DNA of 64,000 bases from Asticcacaulis sp. AC460 (GCF_000495795.1 NZ_AWGD01000032.1:1-64000), one strand, 5' to 3'. Positions 37,263 to 46,349 are shown, counted from the stretch's first letter. The notes: generated from the letters alone by a model not told the origin. A program made the numbers and translations.

Positions 37263-39850
37263 ACGAATTCAACGTCATCGACCGCCTTTGCAGCGGAATA
37301 AAGAAAGCTACAACCGCTGTCGTCCTGACGCACAACATCGATTTTCTCTTCGTGGAATCGATCCTACTTCCCAAACTCCGCGAGATCGGCTCCCCTCAAT
37401 TAACCATCTTTGCGGATGCAGCTTGCGCCGCCAATTCTTATCGCTCGCAAGTCGGGCTTCTTTCCAAGCTTGGCTCCCGCTACCGCGTCGTACCCGTCGA
37501 ACTTGGACCCGCAAGGCGCTTCCACCCCAAAGCACTCTTCTTGTGCGGTGAAGACAACGCTGTCCTCGCCGTAGGAAGTGGCAATATCACTCATGGAGGA
37601 TGGAGCGCGAACCAAGAAATCTGGTCCGACTTTGCCCACCCTGGCGATGGTGGAGGACAGATCGCCGCTTTCCGGGATTACCTAGAACGCATCTTGGCGC
37701 TCGTCCCAGATGCGCAGCGACTTCGAAGCCATACGTCCGGAGCCTACGCCGAACCCAAGAACTTATGGATAGGGAGCCTGCCACCGACTTTCGGACTCGC
37801 GTTCACGCCTTCCGAAGTAACCATGCTCGATCAGATTCTCGCTTTCACGGGAGAGAACATCGAATCGATCGATATGCTCAGCCCTTATTTCGATGACGAG
37901 GGTGCGGCGCTCAAGTCCTTAGCATCGATTGCGCCGCAGGGATTAAATGTACTGATGCAGCCAGGTCGTGCGGGGTTAGCTGCTGGCGCTGCCAAAACAC
38001 TCCCCGCGTCTGTTCGCCTCAAGACAATCGAAGCGCTCTCTGAAAAGAGCCGCAAGAAGTTCCTCCATGCGAAGGCCTATGTGCTCCGCTCCGCGACCAG
38101 AACGGTCATAGCGAGCGGCAGCGCAAACTGTTCAAGAGCGGCACTGCTTGCCACACACGAATGGGGGAATGCTGAATTACTGGCTCTTACAATGGCCGAT
38201 GATCAAGAGGTTTCAGACCTCTTCGATGGCTTCACGATCAACGACGCTCCACCTGACCTACCGATGACGCCACTTTCCGATGATTGGGAGCTGGAGTCGC
38301 CCGATCTGCGGATTATGACCGCGCGCAGGGAGGGTACGCACCTGGAGGTGCGCTTTAAGTCTGCGAGGCCCCTTGCCCGGCTGTTTATGATGCCACCCAC
38401 GCCAGAGGCGCCGTTGATTGAGTGCAAGGCATTCAAGGACGGTAGTGCAGACTTCATAATCGAGGGGACGGCGCGTTCGCTTTCCTTGCAAGGCATCGCC
38501 GCCGATGGAGAGACCGTGGTCTCCGCGCCGAGCTGGATCGATGACGAACGTTCGTTGCGGATGGCCGCGCCTGAGCGAATGCTCAAAGACAAGCTAGATG
38601 ATGCAGCCGCGCGCGGCTCTCTGACAGGCGCTGAATATTTGCGAATCCTGGAGCTGTTTGATCTCCATACGCAAAGAAAGCCCGCAGGGGGCGGACGCGC
38701 CGGTGCAAGCGATGACGAGCAAGACCCTGATCCGATCCCGTTCACGGAGGACGATATCTACTCCGAAGGCTTTGGGCGGCCACCGTCACTTTTCAATCCC
38801 ACTGTGCCGATTGGGTACGGAGAAAGAGATGCGCTCGCTCTGTTCGCGGCGTTCTTTGAAACGCGCCAAGCCCCAACACCTCGCCCATCACCACTGCCCG
38901 GAGATGGCGGAGGCAAAGATGGTGACGATCTAGACGAAGACGCAAAGCCTCAGGAAGTAAAAGACGCCGAAGACAAGGAGGACCGGGCAAAGCTTGGCCT
39001 AAGGGTCGTGCGGCTCTTGAAGAAAATCGTAGAGTCGATTGCGAAACCGGCATTCGTGGAAAGCCGCACTGCGCCGGAGCTTGCGCGTGACCTCGGGTTT
39101 CTCTCGATGTTGATGACCATGGCGCGCAGCGACGGGAACCTCCCCGCTGCCACTTACCGCGAGCAGACATTATCGCTGTGGCGCGCGCTGTTCTTTGGTG
39201 CGGACGGCAAAAGCGGCCTCATCCCAATGCGGATATCCGCGCTTGAAGTCGAGGAGCAGACCCGCTTCATTCGTGAGATGCACTCACCGAGGCTGTCTGC
39301 GGCAATGACTCTGTGGTGCATGCTCGATTGGCACAACGCGGATCAGGAGGCCAAGCAGTTTCGCTTCGCCGCTGCCTCGCTCGCCGCGAAGTATCGATGG
39401 CTTTCGGAAGGCGGCACGCAGGAGCAAATCCTCACAGAACTGCAGAACATCGCGGACACGTTGTTACCCTCACAGGATCGAAGCGCGCTTTTTGGCCTCT
39501 GGGTGAACTGGGTGCGGGATGGACATGCGTTCGAGACAATCGCAAACGCTCTCGGAAAATACACCCAGCTCGAACTTGCGGCCCTGTGCACGCGGGAGAG
39601 TTTGTCGGCTGGCGCATTGACATGGCAGATCGGACGCGGTTATTGCACGCTTTCCATGGCCGACAAGAAGTCGGCGGAAAAGTTCACGCTTCTGCCCATC
39701 GATCAGAGCGCAAAGATGCTCGTGCAAACGAAGTATCTGGCTCCGCTTCAGGAAATTCTGAAGGTCAATATCGGCGTCTCCGACAACGTCAAAGGACAGC
39801 TGTTCTCCTTGATGCACGCGATCGGTTACGATCTTCACCCCGCAGCGTGA
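37259..39850 (+). CDS. Phospholipase D-superfamily nuclease-like protein
   Basis: An 863-residue protein. The N-terminal third carries two PLD-type motifs: RFHPKALFLCGEDNAVLAVG (about 88-107) followed by SGNITHGG, and FLHAKAYVLRS (about 268-278) followed by SGSANCSRAAL. Both keep H-x-K and the GS-x-N loop; the usual Asp five residues after Lys is not conserved. PLD-family defence nucleases use this pair to cut DNA. An acidic linker (GDGGGKDGDDLDEDAKPQEV) lies near 545-565, and an all-helical C-terminal half of unknown fold follows. The GTG start overlaps the 502-aa gene. Confidence 0.82.
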   Translation: MNEFNVIDRLCSGIKKATTAVVLTHNIDFLFVESILLPKLREIGSPQLTIFADAACAANSYRSQVGLLSKLGSRYRVVPVELGPARRFHPKALFLCGEDNAVLAVGSGNITHGGWSANQEIWSDFAHPGDGGGQIAAFRDYLERILALVPDAQRLRSHTSGAYAEPKNLWIGSLPPTFGLAFTPSEVTMLDQILAFTGENIESIDMLSPYFDDEGAALKSLASIAPQGLNVLMQPGRAGLAAGAAKTLPASVRLKTIEALSEKSRKKFLHAKAYVLRSATRTVIASGSANCSRAALLATHEWGNAELLALTMADDQEVSDLFDGFTINDAPPDLPMTPLSDDWELESPDLRIMTARREGTHLEVRFKSARPLARLFMMPPTPEAPLIECKAFKDGSADFIIEGTARSLSLQGIAADGETVVSAPSWIDDERSLRMAAPERMLKDKLDDAAARGSLTGAEYLRILELFDLHTQRKPAGGGRAGASDDEQDPDPIPFTEDDIYSEGFGRPPSLFNPTVPIGYGERDALALFAAFFETRQAPTPRPSPLPGDGGGKDGDDLDEDAKPQEVKDAEDKEDRAKLGLRVVRLLKKIVESIAKPAFVESRTAPELARDLGFLSMLMTMARSDGNLPAATYREQTLSLWRALFFGADGKSGLIPMRISALEVEEQTRFIREMHSPRLSAAMTLWCMLDWHNADQEAKQFRFAAASLAAKYRWLSEGGTQEQILTELQNIADTLLPSQDRSALFGLWVNWVRDGHAFETIANALGKYTQLELAALCTRESLSAGALTWQIGRGYCTLSMADKKSAEKFTLLPIDQSAKMLVQTKYLAPLQEILKVNIGVSDNVKGQLFSLMHAIGYDLHPAA

Positions 39851-40184
39851 AGATGCCCTTCCCCCTCCGCCACGACGCAAGAACTCAACCGCGCGCTGCG
39901 CGTGTGCGGCAGCCGAGAAGATCGCGCGCTAGTCGTTCTTCTTAGCTTCAGCTCCTCGTCCTTCACAGCCGATTGCAGCAGTGAATCGTAAGCAATGGGG
40001 CGGTTCCGCTTCTCGCCGCTCAGGGCACGCACAAAAAGGAGTCCTTTTTCGGCGCCGATTGACACTCAACTCTCCAATTTAGCGAATCAACGACTAGGGC
40101 AACGCCGCAATCCGCATGAGAACCATTCCATTGTACTGCTAACCACGCTAGGCAAAGTAGCGAACTATATGGGGAGGGACGGCT
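39851..40184. other. Gap between the PLD gene and the metallopeptidase
   Basis: About 334 bp. A leftward open frame (39835-40065, MSIGAEKGLLFVRALSGEKRNRPIAYD...) looks partly protein-like near its start, but it overlaps the PLD gene end and has no recognisable domain. It could be a decayed gene piece. The metallopeptidase promoter presumably lies in this gap. Confidence 0.4.
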
Positions 40185-41273
40185 TTGGACGCACGTCAAG
40201 TAAGGGAACGTGAAAAAGATTTTATCAATCTTCCAGTCGTCACAGCGATCGGAACTGAGATAATCGACAACGCGAAAACGAGACTTTCCGATAAAATTTA
40301 CGCCAGAAATGCTCGAACGCTTACCGTGCTGTGGTCCGAAAAACTCAACTTCAACGCGGTCGCTTCCATCCGGTCAGACGGAACCCATGAGATCACGTTC
40401 AATTATGGTGTTTCGGTAGAAACTTACAGGGACGCTTTTCTCCTCCCGCAATTCTGCGTTCGTGAATTCTCCAAACCTCAATACGATGAACTGTTCGAAG
40501 CGCTATCATTCGATGGCCGTCGACAAGCTCTTCCAGTGGGACTGAGCGTAGAAGACGCAAAGATAGATATTCAGGTTTTTGGCCTGACATGGCTGTACGC
40601 CCATGAGCAAGCACATCTGTTTCAACATCATGGAGAATGCGAGGCCCAATTACTTGGGCTTAAGGATGGTCCTGATGGAAGCAGCCTTTCAGAGCTCCCG
40701 GTTAACGGAGCAACACCATTATCAGGGGCCCATGCTTCAATACGCCATGCTCTAGAGCTGGCCGCTGACCATGAAGCTACACTATTCTTGATATCAAGCC
40801 TGTCGGCAGGAAGCGGACTAACGCCATCAAAGCTTTGGTGCTTCGTTGTAAGTCTCATGTGCACATTTCTCAGGTTGCACAACGAAACCGACGCGGGTGC
40901 TGTCTCCGCACCTTTCGGATCTCATCCGAAGCCTGCCTACCGTATGCGAATTGCAATACGACAGATCCTTGGTCTTTTCGACCTTCCAGACGTGGAAGGC
41001 CGGTTCCAGGGAATTCGAGATCCGGCACACGCGGCGCAGATCATGGAGCATGCCAGCCTGACAGCAACCGTCTATTGGCACATTCGATACCTCAAACGAG
41101 AAAAATTTCCTGAATTCCTCAAGAACGCACTTTTGCCTACCAGTGTGCCAGAGGAATACGCAAAAGCGGTGTTCTGGACTTGGGCTTCACTCCGTCCATT
41201 GGTCTTGACTAAGGCTGACGGCTGGGGACAAGGCTCTGTCATGTATTTACGTGACTTCGAAAGCCTCATGTAG
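40185..41273 (+). CDS. Predicted zincin metallopeptidase
   Basis: A 362-residue protein with a metallopeptidase core: WLYAHEQAHLFQHHG (HExxH, about 136-150) followed 51 residues later by ALELAADHEATLFL, where the Glu/Asp would supply the third zinc ligand. The TTG start at 40185 sits 7 nt after a GGGAGGGA ribosome site. I do not recognise a named family. Peptidases beside defence genes can process or activate toxic partners, so it may belong with the 502-aa/PLD pair. The 334-bp gap means that link is weak. Confidence 0.7.
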   Translation: MDARQVREREKDFINLPVVTAIGTEIIDNAKTRLSDKIYARNARTLTVLWSEKLNFNAVASIRSDGTHEITFNYGVSVETYRDAFLLPQFCVREFSKPQYDELFEALSFDGRRQALPVGLSVEDAKIDIQVFGLTWLYAHEQAHLFQHHGECEAQLLGLKDGPDGSSLSELPVNGATPLSGAHASIRHALELAADHEATLFLISSLSAGSGLTPSKLWCFVVSLMCTFLRLHNETDAGAVSAPFGSHPKPAYRMRIAIRQILGLFDLPDVEGRFQGIRDPAHAAQIMEHASLTATVYWHIRYLKREKFPEFLKNALLPTSVPEEYAKAVFWTWASLRPLVLTKADGWGQGSVMYLRDFESLM

Positions 41274-41386
41274 ATCCGCACATGTAATGTCGACAAATGT
41301 TTGGAATCGGTCACGTAGCCGTCCAGAAGTTAGCATATATGTGTCCGCTTTTCTGCAAGCGATTCCGACGCAATATTTCCGCATCG

Positions 41387-42921
41387 GGCCGATACTGTTG
41401 AAAAAGTTCTCATTGCGGTCTTGCTGAAGTCCTGATTCATTTCCTTGGTCAGCAAGGAGATGTGGCCATGATGGGCGAGCGGACGATTATGCAGGGGGCG
41501 TTGTTCTACGGGTTCGACCTCGAACGCCATGTCCCTGCCGACCATCTGATCCGGTCGATTGACAGGTTCGTGGACCTGTCCGGCATCCGTGAACACCTGC
41601 GGCCTTTCTATAGCGAGATGGGCCGGCCATCGATCGATCCTGAGCTGATGATCCGCATGTTGTTGGTGGGCTACTGCTTCGGCATCCGGTCGGAACGCAG
41701 GCTGTGCGAAGAGGTTCATCTCAACCTGGCATACCGCTGGTTCTGCCGTCTGGATCTGGAAGATGCCGTGCCTGATCACTCGACCTTCTCGAAGAACCGG
41801 CATGGCCGCTTCCGTGACAGCGATCTGCTGCGCCAACTGTTCGAGGTTTCGGTTCAGCGCTGCATCGATGAAGGCCTGGTGGGTGGCGACGGCTTCGCTG
41901 CCGATGCCAGCCTGATTAAGGCGGATGCCAACAAACAGCGCTCGGCGGCGGCCTCCGATGAGGTCGACTGGCAGGCGCTGGCCACAACGCGCAGGTCCGT
42001 GCAGGAATATCTCGAGGTCCTGGATGACGCAGCGTGGGGCAAGGCCAGCGAGGTGCAGCCGAAGTTCGTGTCGAAGTCCGATCCTGCCGCGCAGTGGACA
42101 GGCGCCGCAAAGGGACATGCCTTCTTTGCCTACGCCACAAACTACCTGATCGACCTGAAGCACGCTGTCATTGTCGATGTCGAAGCCTCGCGCGCTATCC
42201 GCCAGGCAGAAGTCGGCGCCGTACGAACGATGATCGATCGGGTCGATGAACGCTTTGGCCTGTACCCTGAGAAGCTGGCTGCGGATGCTGCCTATGGCGC
42301 CGCCGAGATGTTGAGCTGGCTTGTCCATGACAAAGGCATAGAGCCGCACATCCCGGTCATCGACCACTCGCGACGCGATGATGGCACCTTTAGTCGCGCT
42401 GACTTTATCTACGATCATGACAACGATCTCTACCGCTGTCCGGAAGGCAAGGTGCTTTTACCAAGCCAAAGACAGGGTGGCCCAGCGATCGATGAAAATG
42501 GATTTATGCGTTACTTTGCCCGCACCAAGGACTGCAAGGTCTGCGATATGAAGCCGCGGTGCTGTCCAAAGACCCAGGCGCGGAAGATCCCGCGCTCGAT
42601 CCATGAGGGCGCAAGAGACATGGCCAGGGACATCGCTAAGACCGATGCCTATGTGACCTCCCGGAACGAACGGAAGAAGGTCGAGATGCTGTTTGCCCAC
42701 CTCAAACGCATCCTCAGGCTCGACCGGCTGCGATTGCGTGGTCCGAACGGTGCCAGGGATGAGTTCCTACTGGCAGCCACAGCCCAAAACCTGAGGAAAC
42801 TGGCAAAGGTGGTGCCGATGCTAAGACCGCAGCTGGCCTGAGAAGCGGCGGTGCCAACTGCGGCATCGCTGCAGCAGACCTCAGATCGACTACAACAGCG
42901 ACTTTTTCAACGATATCGGCC
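41387..42921 (+). mobile_element. IS1182-family insertion sequence
   Basis: One transposase gene bounded by imperfect inverted repeats. The left end at 41387-41409 reads GGCCGATACTGTTGAAAAAG, and the complement of the right end at 42900-42921 reads GGCCGATATCGTTGAAAAAG. The flanking four bases (ATCG and AACT) show no target duplication, which suggests an old insertion or a later rearrangement. It sits between the metallopeptidase gene and the second recombinase pair. Confidence 0.8.
41468..42841 (+). CDS. IS1182-family DDE transposase
   Basis: A 457-residue transposase. The N-terminal DUF772-like region reads LRPFYSEMGRPSIDPELMIRM and HSTFSKNRHGRF. The DDE catalytic core begins GGDGFAADASLIKADANK (first Asp about 140), continues through LAADAAYGAAEMLSW, and is followed by a zinc-ribbon-like CKVCDMKPRCC and the C-terminal E region VEMLFAHLKRILRLDRLRLRG. 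The ATG at 41468 follows AAGGAG. Full length and intact, so the IS may still be active. Confidence 0.9.
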   Translation: MMGERTIMQGALFYGFDLERHVPADHLIRSIDRFVDLSGIREHLRPFYSEMGRPSIDPELMIRMLLVGYCFGIRSERRLCEEVHLNLAYRWFCRLDLEDAVPDHSTFSKNRHGRFRDSDLLRQLFEVSVQRCIDEGLVGGDGFAADASLIKADANKQRSAAASDEVDWQALATTRRSVQEYLEVLDDAAWGKASEVQPKFVSKSDPAAQWTGAAKGHAFFAYATNYLIDLKHAVIVDVEASRAIRQAEVGAVRTMIDRVDERFGLYPEKLAADAAYGAAEMLSWLVHDKGIEPHIPVIDHSRRDDGTFSRADFIYDHDNDLYRCPEGKVLLPSQRQGGPAIDENGFMRYFARTKDCKVCDMKPRCCPKTQARKIPRSIHEGARDMARDIAKTDAYVTSRNERKKVEMLFAHLKRILRLDRLRLRGPNGARDEFLLAATAQNLRKLAKVVPMLRPQLA

Positions 42922-42968
42922 AACTCCGGAAGAGATACCTGGGGCCGGTGCGCAACCTCGACGCAATC

Positions 42969-44168
42969 TTAACTTCGCGCCCCGGCCATCGCACTTTCGA
43001 TCAAATCACTGATTTTCTGTCCGACTCCTTTTAAATGCTCGTCATCGAAATGCGTATATCGCGCCGTGCTATCGATGCTGGCATGGCCAAGCAATCTTTG
43101 GATCGTTGGCAGAGGCAGGGACTTCCTCGCCGCGAGGCTGGCGTAGCTGTGTCGGATATCATGTATGCGGACCTTGCCAAGCTTTGCGTCGTCTCGGATG
43201 CGCTTCCAGTAGTCGTCTGTTGAAATACCGCCGCCATATTGTCCTTTAAAAACCCTGTCGGTTGGCTTGCCACGCTTCAGACCGCTCAAAATACCCTGCG
43301 CCTGGGAACAAAGATGGACGACGCGAGCGCCGGTCTTGGTGTCATCAAGATAAATGCGCGCGCCCTTTACCTCACCCCAGGTCAGGCCGATGATCTCCTC
43401 CTTACGGCAACCTGTCAGCAGAAGAAGCAAGAGTGCGGCGTTGTGCATCGGCCGGCTTATACTGCTTTCGCGTATTGCCCCACCGAGACGCGCGAACTCC
43501 TGCTCGTTTAGAAATCGCTCCACTTTACGTCTGGGGTTTGCTTTGACACCACGACATGGATTGCTGGCCTCGGGCCGATAGCCCCAATCCTCAGCTTTTC
43601 TTAGCGCAGCCTTTAGGCGCTGAAACGCTCGATTCACAGCCCCCGGTGAGCCCTTCCTCGTCTTCTCGACCATCCATTTGGCGACGTCGTTATAGGTGAT
43701 CTCATCGACGCCCTTGTCGAGGAACGCATCCGCAAGATAAAGCCTCCGGTACTTATCCTCCGTATGTTGGCTCGCGGGCTTCCATTGAGGGTACATGACG
43801 GCCCAATAGTCGTTGAGATAGTCCTGGAACATCGGCGTTCGGCGGATGCGTTTGCGTTCGTCAGCGGGGTTGGCCGAGCCCTCGGAATAATAGATACAGC
43901 GCCGGGCGATATTGAGCGCCGTGCGACGGTCGAGGACATTGGCATTGCCTATTGTGATAGTCCGGCGTCCCGTGGGCGTAGGACATTCGGCAATATATAT
44001 CTTCCGGCCGGATGCATATTCGCGAAGGCCAAAACCTGGCTGGGCGGGAAACCATGTCGTCCACCGTTGCGCATCCTCTTTGCACTTTCGCTTGGCCGGC
44101 GCTCGCGGAGCAGGAGTTTCGAGAAATAAATGATCGAGGACGCTCAGGTCGATATCATACAGTTTCAT
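42969..44168 (-). CDS. Tyrosine recombinase A of pair 2
   Basis: A 399-residue integrase closely related to recombinase A of pair 1; for example both share TITIGNANV, ARRCIY and HTEDKYRRLYLADAF. Catalytic residues: Arg in LTGCRKEEIIGL, IHDIRHSYAS and Tyr in IDSTARYTHF. I start at the ATG at 44168 rather than 44207, because that gives the same 14-nt overlap with recombinase B seen in pair 1. The IS ends 48 nt past its stop. Confidence 0.9.
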   Translation of the reverse strand: MKLYDIDLSVLDHLFLETPAPRAPAKRKCKEDAQRWTTWFPAQPGFGLREYASGRKIYIAECPTPTGRRTITIGNANVLDRRTALNIARRCIYYSEGSANPADERKRIRRTPMFQDYLNDYWAVMYPQWKPASQHTEDKYRRLYLADAFLDKGVDEITYNDVAKWMVEKTRKGSPGAVNRAFQRLKAALRKAEDWGYRPEASNPCRGVKANPRRKVERFLNEQEFARLGGAIRESSISRPMHNAALLLLLLTGCRKEEIIGLTWGEVKGARIYLDDTKTGARVVHLCSQAQGILSGLKRGKPTDRVFKGQYGGGISTDDYWKRIRDDAKLGKVRIHDIRHSYASLAARKSLPLPTIQRLLGHASIDSTARYTHFDDEHLKGVGQKISDLIESAMAGARS

Positions 44169-45471
44169 TTGACCACCCCATAAGCTGGAAAACGGACGCA
44201 CCCACAACCTCGGCCGCTTCGATAATGCACTGGTCGGTCAGGTGGGCGTATCGCTCCGTTGTTTCCGTCAACGCATGGCCAAGCAGGCGACCTATGGGTT
44301 CAAGACTGATGCCGTTCTGTATGGCTATCGACGCGTAGCTGTGGCGCAAGTCGTGAAGGCGAACATCCGGCAGGCCTGCTGTGGATCGAAAGTCCGCCCA
44401 CCACTTGCTCAGGTTCGCTGGCTGTCCCTTCCTTCCCGAAAAGACAAGCGCGTCATCTCCGCCACGCGGTAGGCCGTCCAAAATGGCTCTGGCCTGGCGG
44501 CTAAGCAGGATCGACTTCGGGCCGGTCTTGCTATCGGCCAGTTCAAGCCGTTCACGGGAGACTTCGCCCCACCGCAGGTTCGATATCTCGCCGCATCGCG
44601 CCCCCGTGTGCATAAGCAGGCGCATGGCGGCGACCATGATGACGTTGTCGTTCTCGCTCAAACGAAGGTGGAGGCGCCGATATTCTGCGGGTTCAAGAAA
44701 ACGCTGTATCTCCTCCCGCTTGAAACGCGGTGTCCCGCGGGCAGGATTTGAACCCCTCTTCCGAAGGCCCAACTGCTCGGCATATTGCATGACACCGCTT
44801 AGGACAGCGATTTCCCGGTTGAATGCCCCGGAGCGCTCCGCCCGCGTGTCACGCCATCGCAAGACATCCTGCTTGCGTATGGCATCAACTGCCATCGACC
44901 CAAAATACGGAAGCAGGACAACCTTGAGCGCCCGCTTGTTGGCGTACTCCGTCGAGGGCTTCCAAGCGAATGGGCGGTCAGCGAGAAAGTGCTCCACGAG
45001 GTCTGCAAAGGTGGAGACCTTCACTGCCGCGTTCACCGGCATGGGCTTTTTTGGCAACCCAAGTAGTGCCACATCTCGAAGCCGCTTTCGAGCGGCTTCC
45101 CTCGCGTCTTCGGCACAAATGTCAGTGACTTTGCCGATAGTCCAGACGCGGGCGCGACCGCGTTCCACGTATCTCAGAAACCAGCGCTTGCTACCGGCAG
45201 ATCTGAATCGCAACCCAAAGCCGGGAAGCTCGGTATCCCAAATATGAAGGTCCTCGCCCTCGCATTTCCTCCTCGCGACCGTCCCGGTGAGCAGAATTTT
45301 CTGAGATTTTTTTCTGGCAGGGACTTTATTTTTGGCGACAGAATGGCCGCGGGAAAGCGGCTCACTCCGGCTTGTGTTTTCTGTGTATCCTACTAATTTT
45401 AAATGCTTTTTAGGCTTTATTTCCGCCGAGAGGGCGTAAGGTGTGCATCTAAAAAGCACTTCTTGATCCAT
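44155..45471 (-). CDS. Tyrosine recombinase B of pair 2
   Basis: An integrase of about 438 residues from an ATG at 45471; the open frame continues to 45657, and a GTG at 45459 is also possible. It is homologous to recombinase B of pair 1 from ILLTGTVARRKCEGEDLHIWDTE onward, with Arg in HTGARCGEISNL, LHDLRHSYAS and Tyr in TETTERYAHL. The true start is uncertain: the region 45422-45465 resembles the non-coding upstream region of pair 1, so about 50 residues at the N-terminus may not be translated. Confidence 0.87.
   Translation of the reverse strand: MDQEVLFRCTPYALSAEIKPKKHLKLVGYTENTSRSEPLSRGHSVAKNKVPARKKSQKILLTGTVARRKCEGEDLHIWDTELPGFGLRFRSAGSKRWFLRYVERGRARVWTIGKVTDICAEDAREAARKRLRDVALLGLPKKPMPVNAAVKVSTFADLVEHFLADRPFAWKPSTEYANKRALKVVLLPYFGSMAVDAIRKQDVLRWRDTRAERSGAFNREIAVLSGVMQYAEQLGLRKRGSNPARGTPRFKREEIQRFLEPAEYRRLHLRLSENDNVIMVAAMRLLMHTGARCGEISNLRWGEVSRERLELADSKTGPKSILLSRQARAILDGLPRGGDDALVFSGRKGQPANLSKWWADFRSTAGLPDVRLHDLRHSYASIAIQNGISLEPIGRLLGHALTETTERYAHLTDQCIIEAAEVVGASVFQLMGWSNETV
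45432..45446. repeat. Shared recombinase-upstream element, copy 2
   Basis: GGGCGTAAGGTGTGC, matching copy 1 with one difference, and with the same flanks (CCGCCGAG before, A-rich run after). Confidence 0.6.
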
Positions 45472-45776
45472 CCTCTTATTGTCGATTGTTTGCGCTTTGG
45501 GTTCGGTCTTGAGCGGATTGCCTGGGAATTCACTGATGACTGCCAACCTATGAAACAGCTCATTTCTCAACGGTGCCCCCACTCCCCTTTCGCAAAGGGG
45601 CCCACGGTCGGGGCGTCTATCCTGGGGTCGCCGCCCTATAGACGTCTGGAGAACCAAGTCTGTTGCCCTTCGGGCCGCGCCCCTAGGCGTTAAGGTGTGC
45701 CGGCCTCACTTAATAACGCATTCGGCAAGATGCTCGACAAGTTGCGCGTTGCAAAAATTCGTTGCAATATATTGGT
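45472..45776. other. Region upstream of recombinase pair 2
   Basis: About 305 bp with two possible hairpins (CCCCTTT-CGC-AAAGGGG at 45584-45600; CGTCTAT...ATAGACG at 45614-45644) and the third copy of the shared element at 45685. No gene is recognised. These dyads next to integrase genes are what an attachment site would look like. Confidence 0.45.
45685..45700. repeat. Shared recombinase-upstream element, copy 3
   Basis: GGCGTTAAGGTGTGC, about 250 bp from copy 2 in the same orientation, after which the conjugative-element backbone begins. It lacks the A-rich downstream flank of the other two. Confidence 0.5.
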
Positions 45777-45968
45777 ATGACAAAGTCCCCAGCCGTTCGA
45801 ATAGACGCCGACTCGTTTAGAGCTGGATATGATGCCGGTTACGATCGCAAGCCGATGATCCAACCGCAAGGCGTTGATGACTTGTCGTGGATTTCCGGCT
45901 TCGTCGAAGGAAAAGGCGACCGCCAGATGGGCAAGCCTCACTGCAGAGAGCAAATGGCCGCGAAATAG
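45777..45968 (+). CDS. Small hypothetical protein (G-Y-x-x-G...SGFVEGK type)
   Basis: A 63-residue protein from the ATG at 45777. The pattern AGYDAGYDRKP....DDLSWISGFVEGKGDR is familiar from short unnamed proteins on alphaproteobacterial plasmids and conjugative elements. No function known to me. It is the first gene of the backbone after the recombinase region. Confidence 0.6.
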   Translation: MTKSPAVRIDADSFRAGYDAGYDRKPMIQPQGVDDLSWISGFVEGKGDRQMGKPHCREQMAAK

Positions 45969-46012
45969 ACAACCGGTTCTTACCAATGGACCAGCTCAGC
46001 ATCCGCCGAAGC

Positions 46013-46046
46013 CAAAAAAAGACCCACCAGCCGTTTGGCTGATGGG
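46013..46046 (-). terminator. Intrinsic terminator after the 43-aa ORF
   Basis: On the minus strand CCCATCAGCC pairs with GGCTGGTGGG (one G-T pair, 4-nt loop), followed by TC and seven T. It lies 7 nt downstream of the stop of the 43-residue gene. Confidence 0.85.
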
Positions 46047-46052
46047 CTTACC

Positions 46053-46184
46053 CTACTCGGCATTCGCTGCAGCTTTTGCACTTTCGAGCCATTTCGCTTC
46101 CAGCGCTGACACAAGTTCGTCGATACCTTCAAAGCGTTCATCTTGATCGTAGGGTACGGTCGGAGTGGACATTTCGTTGAACAT
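46053..46184 (-). CDS. 43-residue hypothetical protein
   Basis: Reads MFNEMSTPTVPYDQDERFEG... and ends SAKAAANAE. It has an AAGGAT ribosome site and an intrinsic terminator right after it, so it is very likely expressed. Acidic, no transmembrane segment, no family known. The C-terminal helix (IDELVSALEAKWLESAKAAA) could pair with a partner. Confidence 0.65.
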   Translation of the reverse strand: MFNEMSTPTVPYDQDERFEGIDELVSALEAKWLESAKAAANAE

Positions 46185-46349
46185 GGCAGTGATCCTTATC
46201 TGAAGCATTGTTGATAAGGCTGGCGTCCAGATCGGGGTCCCCTCCTGTCACCGAGGCAAGACCTTCAGGTCGAAGACGAGGGAAACGGCAAAGCCGTTGA
46301 CAGGTGGGGTGATCTGGTAAGATGGCCGCTCAATAATGCTGAGAGACCC

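Noticed and set aside
39835-40065. Leftward frame MSIGAEKGLLFVRALSGEKRNR...
   Set aside because: Protein-like for about 40 residues, but it overlaps the PLD gene end, turns into Ser/Arg-rich shadow sequence and has no known domain.
41330-42418. Long leftward ORF opposite the transposase
   Set aside because: Shadow of the transposase; no protein-family match.
44207-45657. Longer starts for recombinases A (44207) and B (45657) of pair 2
   Set aside because: Homology with pair 1, the conserved 14-nt overlap and the shared upstream region argue for later starts.
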